From Diphasiastrum complanatum (Eukaryota; Streptophyta; Lycopodiopsida; Lycopodiales; Lycopodiaceae): a stretch of 64,000 nucleotides of DNA. Where the stretch lies: NCBI GenBank assembly GCA_029204225.1, contig CM055109.1, positions 34,668,496 through 34,732,495 on the forward strand, in the 5' to 3' direction. Under the pieces are notes generated by a model. The model had not been told where the DNA came from. It was given only the letters and a program-made list of their open reading frames with translations, and did not search any database. A program made the position numbers and the translations under genes. The stretch's first letter is position 1, and every line of letters starts with the position of its first letter. Shown here one piece after another: positions 36,121-46,985 of this stretch.

Positions 36121-36339
36121 TTGGTATTAGAGCATTTTGTTCTATCCTACCAGTGTTTGCGCTCCTTCAGAATTTATCAAGAATCACAAGCACAAATTGG
36201 TCATACCATATTTTAAAATATGCCATGAAATCGGAACAAATGAGCCATACGAACTTGAACATAGAAGATAGCCACAATGAACCTCAAACTGATGGGTCAT
36301 ACAAGCTGTTATGGCCATATTCAACTAAGGACATTGAAT
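36121..36339 (+). other. Primer-binding site and short copia leader remnant
   Basis: TTGGTATTAGAGC directly after the LTR, one mismatch from the consensus PBS. The following 200 bases have a frame reading SNWSYHILKYAMKSEQM that could be the start of a gag, but it stops early. Confidence 0.5.
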
Positions 36340-36817
36340 ACTCCTAATATGGTAGACCGGCCCTTCGATATTCGAGTTTGTTAGCCATGCCGAGATTTAA
36401 TTCCATGTCGAGGCCTGTTTGTGACTAATGACCTTGAGAGGATCCAAACACTCTAATGAGACACATTGAGGACCCAAACACTCTAATTGAGACATATGGA
36501 GAGTAGTGCATGTAGTGTGACGGATATAGGCAGGAGGAATGCATGAAGAACTGTGACCTATTTATAGCTGACTTGCATGGGGATTGCATGGGTTCATGCA
36601 CAAGAATCTACTTTCTATATATTGAGGTAGGGATTCTCTTGTCGACAACTTTGGTTCAGGTCACCAGTTGCCCTCTTTTCCTCTAGCTTTCACAAGGCAT
36701 GGCTCAGGGGCTAGATCTAGGATTGATCTAGGTTTGGTTGGAAGGTTTTGGCTCCTACATGTCTCTTGTTGTGTTTTCTTATCCTCATCTTAGGGGTTTT
36801 CCCTAGTAGTCTTTACG
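36340..36817 (+). repeat. LTR end of a gypsy-type element (left end uncertain)
   Basis: Words such as GCTCAGGGGCTAGATC and GATCTAGGTTTGGTTGG match the gypsy LTR at 20575-20640. It ends before TTGGTATCATAGC at 36818, a recognisable primer-binding site. The internal region that should follow is not recognisable, so it is an LTR plus a stub. Confidence 0.55.
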
Positions 36818-37849
36818 TTGGTATCATAGCTCGACTAAGATGCGATCTTGAATGGGATTGGAGACAAGCTCTACATCATATTGGAAAGTGAAAGCACTTG
36901 GATTAGTGCTTTGGATTGGAGTGCTGATTTCTCAAGGGAAATTGGTTTTGGATTCACTAATTTGTGATTGAAGCATGGATGTCAAAAGTGGTGGTAGAGA
37001 GCTTCTCCACTAGTTGGTCTTTTGTGATATTGCTTCTAATTGCATAGGTATAAGCATGTTTTTTTTTTTCTTTTATAAGGTAAGTTTATTCTCCCCCTCA
37101 ACTACAAAAACATAAGGTACAACAAACATTATTTTTGTTTCTATAGCAAAATACTTAAATAATAATTTCAACTTTATTGCATAATAGTGAGGTTATCAAA
37201 AAAAGAAGATGTAGCATCAACAAGTGTCACATAGGTGAAGTTGAAATTTGTTTATCTATTTCATCTCACAAAGTTTGCTCTCATTCAATTTTTACAAACA
37301 CGTACATTACATAAATCGTATGAATGTAGAAAAAGACGCCTAAAAAGAGATGAAGAACATCCACATCTACAAGTCAAAATGCACCAAAACCAAAGTAGTT
37401 TTACTTTGGGCAAACAACATCATTGACAAAAAGATACCATGTGAACTTGAGGGTGAAGGCCTATCCTAAGTTCTTAAGGCCAAAAGATTTAGTTGGCTTA
37501 TCATTCACATAAATCTAGTCTCGAATCAACTTAATGAAAATCAAATAAGACTTTAAATCAGAAACTCGAAAAACATTGCATCACATAGATTCATTCACAC
37601 AATAGCGGAAGCATTGAGTGGTCCCCCCACCCCCTCGAAGGATTCTTTTCTTGTCATTATGCAAATCCAATTGGCCAATGCCAATTACATATACAATGGA
37701 TTCCAATAGGGGTCTCAGATGTAGGAACATAATCTTAACATGGACTTAGTTCATATTCAATGATCTTAATTCCATATCTAGCTTAACAAAAGCATAGAAA
37801 TTTCTTCATAAGTCTTAATCTTTCCGACATGCAGTCATGTTGGATCTTG
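36818..37849. other. Intergenic, nothing recognised
   Basis: After the primer-binding site at 36818-36830 no coding domain is found. The ORF at 37235-37426 has no motif. Confidence 0.4.
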
Positions 37850-38245
37850 GATTCTTGTCATGCAATCACAAGGGTGCATAGATTCTTGACATGCAATCAT
37901 AAGGGTTCATAGATTCTTGACATGCAACAGTCATGAAGTGACATGCATGGTCATTTGGCAATGCATGGTGTGACATGCAAGCTTCAAATCTAACATGCAA
38001 GCTTTAGATCTGACATGCAAGCTCTAGATCTGACATGCATGGACAATAGGCCACAGATGCTACGACATGCAAGCTTCAAATCTGACATGCAACCTCTAGA
38101 TCTGACATGCATGGACAATAGGCAACGAATGATATGACATGCAAGCTTTAGGTCTGACATGCATGGACAATAGGCCACTGAATGACATGCAAGCTCTAGA
38201 CCTGACATGCATGGACAATAGGCCACAGATAGCCTGACATGCATG
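37850..38245. repeat. Minisatellite with GACATGCA core
   Basis: Irregular tandem array. Two alternating units: one around CTGACATGCAAGCT, with TAGATCTGA variants, and one around GACATGCATGGACAATAGGC. The GACATGCA word recurs more than 15 times. The minus-strand ORF at 38244-37990 is an artefact of the array. Confidence 0.85.
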
Positions 38246-38829
38246 AGTACTGATCAGCCATTCTTACATATGGGTACCAATTTCAAGAGCATACCATGGT
38301 TTCGAGAGAAGGTGAAAGTGAGAGAGGGAGAGAGAGTGTGTGTGTGTGTTTGGGTGTGATGTGAAAGAGAGATAGAAATCCGAGGGTTTGAGCTCCAAAA
38401 ATTCTGCAATCACAAAATAGCATAGCCTCCTTGAGTTAATGCCTCCATCCTCTTCTCCAAAGCACCTGTACACAACAAACAACAAAATGGCAGAGCTTGG
38501 ATGCAACATCCTTCCATCCTCTTAGCAGAGGGGCGCATTTCCACTTATATGGAGAGTGGAGAGTCCTTCCAAAGTGAGTGAGGTGTCAAGTTCAAATGCA
38601 TGAGGTGTGAGGAAGACTCCAATTGGACTTAGGGTGAAGTGGAGTGCATGGATGAGGTGTATTAGTTAGAGAGGGTGAATGGGTGATGTGTATTAGCTTG
38701 GGAGAGTTATTATGATGATTTGGCATATGAAGTGAGAGTGTAGGAGGGTGTCCCATTCTAGGTGTCAAATCAGATCACTTATTCCACCCATCTTGAGAGC
38801 GCTATGTGGTAGAATTAAGAAAGTAATAG

Positions 38830-39165
38830 ATGTTGCCAGAATTTAGAATAGGCTGGGTACTCGGCCAACCTATTAGCAATCAAATTTGGCACCTTGGCTT
38901 TTAACACCAAAGAATTGTATGTTCACAAAATATGCCACCTTGGCTTTTAATGCCAAGAAATAGAAGTAGACTACCCATTTTCGCAAATCCATAGCCCAAA
39001 GTAATAGATGTTGCCAAAATTTAGAATCGGTTGGGCCTACCTAATGTGCAATCAAAATTGGCGCCTTGGCTTTTAACACCAAGGAATAGTGTAGATTCAC
39101 AGAATATGCCACCTTGGCTTTTAATGCCAAAGAACGAGAGTAGGCTACCCATTCTCACAAGTGCA
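38830..39165. repeat. Tandem duplication, about 170 bp unit
   Basis: Two diverged copies (about 38830-39000 and 39001-39165), each containing ATGTTGCC, CACCTTGGCTTTTAA twice, and CTACCCATT. Within each copy the phrase 'GCC-CCTTGGCTTTTAA' also occurs twice, so there are two levels of repetition. Confidence 0.8.
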
Positions 39166-41428
39166 TCTACCTTGGTCTCACCCTAACATGCTACAAGCTA
39201 GACCAAGGCTCATTTACCTACCAAAAGTAGTCTACACTCATTCTCTAGTATATGTAATACTTTTATTGACATTAGTTCAATGAGGTAGGAGTAAAACCTT
39301 CACAAAAAATGAGACTCATGCCATGTGGTGATCATGACTCTTTGGCCTAGAGCTCATAATTCAAGAATTATTCAAGAGTTGACAAAAGACAAAGAACACA
39401 AACTTTGCAATTTAGAAAGTTAAAACAAAATAAGAATCCATTTTAGTGCTTAGATTCTCCAAAGTGAGACACGTCATGATATCATAGCGCTTCAAGCTAA
39501 AAATAGTGATATCTTGCCAATCAACATTCGTTTATACTTTGGATAAAACATGGGTCCAACATTCCACCGTCAATCACAAAGTTGCTATCCAAATATTTTA
39601 TTTATAGCAATTTGAGCATCATTGTCCTATTTTTTAAAAATAACTTTATCTCTCGTATAAATTTTATAGGGAACATTCCTTGTAAAACTTCGCTTTCGGA
39701 TGCAATAAGCTTTGTCATTTCACTTCATAAAATGAAAAAACATATTTATTGCAATTTAAAAGTATCCAAAACGTAAACCGATCTATTAGATAAACTCCCC
39801 TAAACGGGACATGTCAACTTTAAGAGAATTGTCATACATCACTCTCGTATTAGTATGAGCTCGGGACAATACAGCTCGTTAACACTATGCATTTTACAAA
39901 TTACATAACCAAATTTTATCCTTTGAGCCTAGGACTATAAAGCCTTGCATTTTACCAACCACCAACTCAATTTTGTCACAAAGCTTAAAGAGGCGTTAGT
40001 CGAGGCCACCACCACATGGAAGGGCATTTTCATTTTAGCATATAATAACAAAGGAGAATCGTTGCAACAAATATTTACAAATGTTACTATTTTCTACAAA
40101 TAATATGTTTATCAACAACTTTACGTTGTTCCCGTGTCTTGGAAACTTACTAATGCTTGTGTATCCACACGTTTAGTTCTTTCATGCTTGTAAGCAATCA
40201 ATTATATATACAATCCCACGAGTCAAATGATTTTGAGGCAATTCCATAGATGATCCTCTCTCATGCACTCTTCCAAAAATTTCAATCTTGGAACTTCATC
40301 CAATACAATTCAAAAAAGCCTTCCAAAAAAAGACTACAATACAATAGTTCTTCAATCACAAGAGAACATACGATGTAACTCGCACGTTGTACATGACATC
40401 AATGAGATGTTTCATAGTTTGTTGATTCTAATACTTTACTATAGAAGGCCAAAGTTTATCACATAAACATATTAAGTAACTGAGCACAATCTATCTTAGA
40501 AACCTATCTTAGTCAGAGTGATATTTAAACTCAAAAATCAAAATTCTATTTTATTTTTAAACATGAAATTGGTGTCGCATGTTTTTTATATACTTCTTGT
40601 CATGTTGTGTGCATTTTTTATGATAGTAATTGGAAAGAGCAGATTCATATATGTTGTGTTGCATGTTATACGAAACTAATCACAAGTTGCAACTCACTTT
40701 TGTAAAATTATGATTTCCCGGCGCCACTGTAACCAAAATCCAGCCGATGCCAAGTTCCTATGGCTGAAAATCTTTGATCGGTTCTAGCTAAGTCCAAAGA
40801 GCTCAGATCGATGTGCAATCACCTCACACGATCTAGGCATGATTAAAGGAAGCCTGAGGATCAATAAATTCTAGAGAGAGAAAATCCTAAAGAGAGAAAA
40901 CGTGCTTTACCAGCTTGGAGAGTACTTGGTATGAGGGGAGGTGGCGAATCCCACCAATACTATAGGGGAGTGTGGGTTGCGACTCAGGGCGAGCTCCAAC
41001 CAAGTCTCAGCCTCCTTGGCTGGAATGTTGTCTTGGCACTCGCCTTGGCATGCCAGCGCCCCGGAGACTAGGGTCGGTCACACACTTGAAATGTCACCTT
41101 CTCAAATTTATTAATAAAGTGGGATTTTTCTCAATTGACTTTGATTACCTTCTGGGTTTCAGTGTTCGGTAAAAGCGCCAGTTGTAAGGCCGCTTCAAAC
41201 TTTTTAATTTGGCACATAGCTGAGGGTCATATCCCGGGATGCCAACGGTATGCCGTCGGGACCATTCGGTCCGTGACGCCAGCTGTATGCTGTCGGGACC
41301 ATTTGGTCCAGGAACTGGTTGTTTCCATATCTGTCGCGGCTTGTGGTTCTGAGTGTTCCTTGCATGAACGTGAATGGGTTAAGCTCTTGGGAACGGGCTC
41401 TAACCTGTCGGCTGAGTTGGATGGCTTG
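39166..41428. other. Intergenic, nothing recognised
   Basis: AT-rich to 40700. From about 40715 the DNA is more GC-rich and includes CCCGGCGCCACTGTAACC, which looks like LTR or leader sequence but cannot be assigned. A short direct duplication (TATGCCGTCGGGACCATTCGG and TATGCTGTCGGGACCATTTGG) lies at 41249-41310. Confidence 0.35.
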
Positions 41429-42386
41429 TGTAGCGCAGGCATCCCAAAGGGAGCCGGGAACCACGACTTAGTTTCCCAGCCTTCAACTCTTGCCATCCAA
41501 ACTCACTTGACATACAAGCAGCCAACTTGCCAACAACGAAAAGACTTAACCAACTTGAAGTTCCGAAGACCAACATTGAGATCCAACCTAGCACCATGCC
41601 AGATTGGGGGTCCCGATGTGGGTGACTTCTCTCCAAGCAAGCCGCCCGACATGCATCAAACTTAACCAACTCGAAGCTTCGTTACAAACGAGTAACATCC
41701 ATTCCAAGCAAGCGGTTTGACTTACATCAGACTTAACCAACTGAAAGCTTCGTCACGAGCGCTGGAAGCCAACCTGGCGCCACGCCAGACTGGACAGCCA
41801 TAAACAGGTAACATCCACCCAAGCAAGCCAAAGCAAGCCGCCCGACATACATCAAACTGAACCAACTCGAAGCTTCGTTACAAACGAGTAACATCCATTC
41901 CAAGCAAGCGGTCTGACTTACATCAGACTTAACTAACTGAAAGCTTCGTCACGAGCGTTGGAAGCCAACTTGGTGCCACGCCAGACTGGACAGCCATAAA
42001 CAGGTTACTTGTTTATGGCTGTCAAGTCTGGCATGGCGCCAGGTTGGCTTCCAGTGCTCGTGACGAAGCTTTCAGTTGGTTAAGTCTGATGTAAGTCAGA
42101 CCGCTTGCTTGGAATGAATGTTACTCGTTTGTAACGAAGCTTCGAGTTGGTTAAGTTTGATGTATGTCGGGCGGCTTGCTTGGAGGGAAGTCACTCACAT
42201 CGGGACCCCCGATCTGGCATGGCACCAGGTTGGATCTCAATGTTGGTTACCGAACTTCAAGTTGGTTAAGTCTGATCGTTGTTGGCGAGTTGGCTACTTG
42301 TATGTTAAGTGAGTTGGGACGACAAGAGTTGAAGGCTGGGAAGCTAAGTCGTGGTTCCCAGCTCCCTTTGGGATGTCTGCGCTACA
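41429..42386. repeat. Foldback (inverted repeat), arms about 380 bp
   Basis: Left arm 41429-41809 pairs with right arm 42009-42386 over nearly its full length: TGTAGCGCAGGCATCCC at the left end matches GGGATGTCTGCGCTACA at the right end. The spacer 41810-42008 holds a second, partial copy of the inner left arm, so the right arm can pair with either. The centre is a tight hairpin, AGCCATAAACA/TGTTTATGGCT, at 41992-42020. The ORFs in this region are mirror images of each other and no protein domain is seen. Confidence 0.9.
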
Positions 42387-43020
42387 ATGGGCAACCTCTA
42401 GAAAATAAGTGCCAATGACCATGATTGAGGATGACAACCTCTAGAAAAAAGGGTTTGAGAATTGATGAACATTATGCAAAAACAAGATGGACATATACCT
42501 TGACTCTTCCTTAGGAAGATTGCACTTGGGTGAATTGCCAAGTTGTAATCATGAAAAATTATATGTAAATAAAAGTTAAGTTTGAACCTTGTATCACACC
42601 TACCTCCCACCTACTTTTCCACATGCATGTAATGTGATTAAACACAACCTTGTAAACAAAAGGTTCACAACAAAACGATGAAATTTAGAATACACACCCT
42701 TATACTCAAAGAAATACACAACAAAACTATGAGATTGTCATGACAAGTTTTGAGAAAGTTAGGCAAAGTATAAGAATAAAAGCATCAGTAATTCTCAAAT
42801 ATTGATATCATGAAATATGTGATTTTTATACAGGCAAATAAGAGAAGTTTTCCATGTAACTCGTTCATCTGTTTGAGATGACGTCAAGAATGGGCAAATG
42901 GTTTTCAAAGCCCCCCCCCCTCCCATGCACTTCATGACCGCCTCAACACTTTCCCAAGTGAGGGGGTTTGCAACAAGAATGAAAATTTTCTTTTGGAGAA
43001 CATGGGCTTAAAAGCATCCA
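42387..43020. other. Intergenic, nothing recognised
   Basis: Short AT-rich frames only; a C-run at about 42911-42919. Confidence 0.4.

Positions 43021-43021
<1 letters not shown>

Positions 43022-43094
<73 letters not shown>
43022..43094. repeat. (TC)n/(AC)n compound microsatellite
   Basis: About 24 TC units followed by about 12 AC units. The (SL)n and (RE)n frames across it are artefacts. Confidence 0.96.
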
Positions 43095-44801
43095 CTACCT
43101 ACCTGTTGCTCTATGCGTGGCCGAGTGTGCAGATCATGGCCATGGTTGCAAGTGTTGCAATTAGAGCAAGAGACCTGCTTGGCAAGTGAGATCAAAGAAC
43201 TCAACAAATTTTTGTTGCATTGCAACTTGTGGACATTGACCATCTCGCTGGTTAGTGTGGTCAATAACATGCAACTTGATAGCGTGGAACATTTAGGAAT
43301 GATAGTCCTAGAAAACCGAGGAGCTTCTAAAAAAGAGAGATTTTTAAGATAATTCAAAAAGGGTTTCTCGAACAATGTGTCACCATGCACACAACCTCGT
43401 ACACAAAAGCTTGAAAGGTTGACAACATTCTTATGTAGAGATACAAATGTGAATGAGATATATTTTGGGGCCTGGCCCATGAGAGGCCCCAGGCCCCCAA
43501 CCTGGGCCCTGTCATCCAAAGAAAAAGTCTCTCTCTCTCTCTCTCTCCCTTTCTTTCTTTCTTTAGGTCGCCATCGCCATCGCCATCGCCATCGTTCTCC
43601 TTTTCTTGTCCGATCCTGCGCTTTCTCTGCCTCGTCTCGTGCATGTTCCAGGCGCTTTGTGGTGGCTACTCCTCGCTTTCATCCACCATTTCAGTTCAGA
43701 GGCCTGGCCGTTCTTTGATCTTGATGCCGCTATCAGACGTCGTGATGATAAGTTTATGACGGAGAGTGATGTGCGGCTGTTGCTGGATGCTGCGTCTGCA
43801 ACATGATGTCTCGTATGCCGATATTTTCTGGTCAATTACTCCTGTTGGATTGTCGGCCTTTTTCGTGAAAGAAGCCGTGAGCTGACGCTCCAGGACCGAG
43901 GGAGGGACTTTACGAGTTTTAGATGATGCTGCAAAATAATGTTGAGTAGATTATGTACGAGAATCCTTGTAAATACGTGCTAGTGCTCGCAGGAGTGGTA
44001 GCAAGAAGCAGTTCAATACATATATTTAAGAAAATGATGAATAATGACGAGCGGACGACTACGGGAATCCTTGTAGATACATGCTATTGTCCAAAGGAGC
44101 GTCAGCAAGCAGCATTTCAATATGTTTGAAGACATTGCAAAATAATGACAAGCAGACATTTGCGAGAAGCCTTATGAATACAGACTAGTGCTAGCAGGAG
44201 TTTTAGCAAGAAGCGGTTCAATATAGTTAAAGAACAAGATAACAGATATTGTGTTCAATGAAACAGTTTGCCGTATTTGCTTACTACCTGGAAGCTTCTG
44301 CAAGAAAGAAATGTGGAAGGGTTGAAACATAGCAGTCTGCCATTGTGTTAGCATACACCACATCAATACTGTAAATAACCTGCTTCTCACGGAAGGAAGT
44401 GCAGCCGAAGCTTTGCAGTCGTATAGAAACAAGCTTAAGCAGTTGTGCAGATTCTAAGAAAAAGTCTATGGGCGAAGGTACATAGCAGCTACCTGGAATA
44501 GTAGGTGTACAACTTCAACATTCTTGTAGTAATGGGAAGTGAATGCATTGCCCTTATGCAACTCTTATTAATGATTCTCATTATCAATAACTTCTTGAAA
44601 ACCCTTCATAATACGGCTACGGCTACTTCCAACTCTATCTTGTGAAGCACTATCTCGAGAAGCTATATTGCCTTAGATTGAAGATGTCACTGTTACATTC
44701 GCGATTGGGCAGTGAGTTAGTCTCCTCTCATACAAGATAATCTCTGCGTTTGAAAGTTAAGTCTAGCCAGAATCTTTGTTGTGATTTTCACTTATTAAAA
44801 G
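43095..44801. promoter_or_regulatory. LFY upstream region
   Basis: About 1.7 kb before the LFY coding start. It should hold the LFY promoter and 5' UTR. Bases 43560-43860 differ from the surroundings: richer in C and G, with an ATCGCC repeat (four units near 43569-43593) and a short CT tract, and could be a transcribed 5' leader or exon. No TATA box, start site or splice donor was fixed. Between 43920 and 44230 a loose repeat recurs three times with words GAGAATCCTTGTA, ATACGTGCTAGTG and AGCAAGAAGC. No protein domain is seen. Confidence 0.4.
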
Positions 44802-45207
44802 CTGGATCCAGAAAGTTTTAGTAGCGCTCTTTTCAAATGGGAGCCCAGGGTGGTTCAGAGAGAAGCAAGGTCTTTTGAGTTTGGTTTCAGCTCTAGAGGT
44901 CAGAAAGAGGCGAGATCACTCGAAGACTTGTTTAGGGATTATGGCGTTCGCCTGACAACGTTAGCCAAAATGACTGAGATGGGCTTTACAGTTAACACAT
45001 TAGTGAACATGACTGAGCAGGAGCTTGAAGACGTGATCACAACTATTCTTGAGACTTACCAAGTAGAGCTTCTTGTTGGGGAAAAGTATGGAATCAAGTC
45101 TGCCATAAGGGCAGAGAAAAAGCATAAGGAAGAAGAGATCGAGAGGCAGCGGCTGGAATTGCTTTCAAAGAGCCCCAGGACGTGCAAGCATGACGAAATC
45201 GGTTTAG
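44802..45207 (+). CDS. LFY: LFY exon 1 (SAM domain)
   Basis: Starts where the family has M-D-P-E; the codon here is CTG, with A at -3 and G at +4. The frame is closed upstream by TAA at 44796-44798. The first in-frame ATG is codon 57 (44970), inside the SAM domain. AAAAG directly before the CTG could also be a splice acceptor, so 44802 may be the first coding base of a later exon. Ends with one base of a split codon before GTATTT. Confidence 0.85.
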
Positions 45208-46916
45208 GTATTTTTTCCAGATTTTGAATAAAGGCATGCTATATTTACAGCTTGATGAAGGGGTAGGTTGAGAAATAGAGGTAGCTGGATAGAATTGCTT
45301 TATGTTCTGACCTTAACATAGAAAATAGGAAATTGAAGTTGGATATGAATTTGGAGCTTTGCTTTCTGCACACGAAGTGTACCAGAGAAAGAGACTCAAT
45401 TTAAGATCTTGTACATGTCTCACTTGATAGACACTCCACACTTACTCAGGAAAACGTGTGAATGAACAAATGAGTAGTTGCTGATTGTCTACGAGTTTGA
45501 ACCATATGGACAAAGTTGCAAAAACATATTATGTCCTTCCATGAACATGGCAACCTGTTGAGTATGAGGCTGGTCACTTCTTGATCCTCCATCTCTTTGC
45601 CAACCCCAGCCAACTAGTCACGCAGTCCCTTGACTCTTCTAAAAAGGGACATTACATTATCATCATGAGACATTTCGCAATTGAGACATTTCTGCCTAAT
45701 GAGGAGAATTTTTGAGGTAGAAGCTATTAAACATATTCTTTAGTGTATCCCAAGCTTGTTGGGGTGTCATACATCCACTAATGTGAGTAGTAAGTGATTC
45801 TACCAAAGACATGTTAATAATAATCAAGCCTTCTTTGCCCTTTTATTTTGTAGAATAATATCTCTATTTGGTTATGCATTGGGTATTATGGGCCTTTGTT
45901 CCTCTCGGTAAGTATTTCCCACATTTCAGCCATCTCAAGGAACTTTGAACCTCCAAGATTGGCTACTGCCATCCAACTAGTGAGATTCAGCCAACAGTCC
46001 ATGTAAGTTATCAGCCACAATAAGAGACCAGAATGGTAAAAATCAGCAAATAGAATCAAAGGAATGCTTTCTAGATAAGATAGCACTCCAAGTTCCAGCT
46101 AAAAAAGGAATTTTCCTTGAAGATGGGCTAGTGTCCCATAGAACGGAAAATTGTTATTTTGCTTTCAAACATTGGCATTGCACTTGATATTGTATATCCT
46201 TTTTGTTCCAATCAGCTTCTTTTCTTGTTGTGGTTTCACCAATTCCCAAGTATCATCTATAGAGAAAATTGTACTCTTTGGATCATTCCTTGCTATTCTT
46301 GGGGTGTTGATGTCTGATTTCTCATATAGGTCTTTTAGATACCTTTTCATATCTTCCCATGTTACTTCAGTACTTTCTTGTGTTTTGGCATGCAGCTTTC
46401 TCTAGAAGCTTCTGGGGGTGTATCGGAGATCTCTGAATGGTTTCTCCTGTTGCAAGAGTAGAAATGCTCTATGTTTTCTCCTGACTGTCTTCTGGTAGAT
46501 TTTTTCTAGATCTTTTGCTTCTCTTTCCTGTGCTTGCCTCCATCTTCTCTTTGCTTGTTTGCACTCTTCATTGTACCAGGCATTTGTTGGTGGGCACTTC
46601 TTATTTCATCAGTTGTGCCTGAAGTGTTTTCCTGCAACATTTGAAAGAGCCTTACTTCAATGCTCATTTGCTTGCTCTAGGTTTTTCATTGATTTTGCCT
46701 TTTCGAGTCCAAATTCGAGGCGTTGTTCATATGTACATGCTTTGCGGAAGTCAAATCTCATATATGGCTCCATTGTTACGTGACAATTCTTCGGCCCTTT
46801 TTGCTTGAATTTCACTTATCTCAAAATATGGTGTTATGTGAGAAGATTCCAACATCTTTGAACTAGTCTGAAATTGGTGCTGATGTGGCCAGATCTGAAG
46901 TCTGTAATGAGGTTTT

Positions 46917-46985
<69 letters not shown>

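Noticed and set aside
37990-38244. Cys-rich 84-codon minus-strand ORF resembling a secreted peptide
   Set aside because: Its repeats are those of the minisatellite and it has no start context or signal peptide.
41135-41669. 176-codon ORF across the left foldback arm
   Set aside because: Half of it is the arm, mirrored by ORFs on the other arm and strand; no domain.
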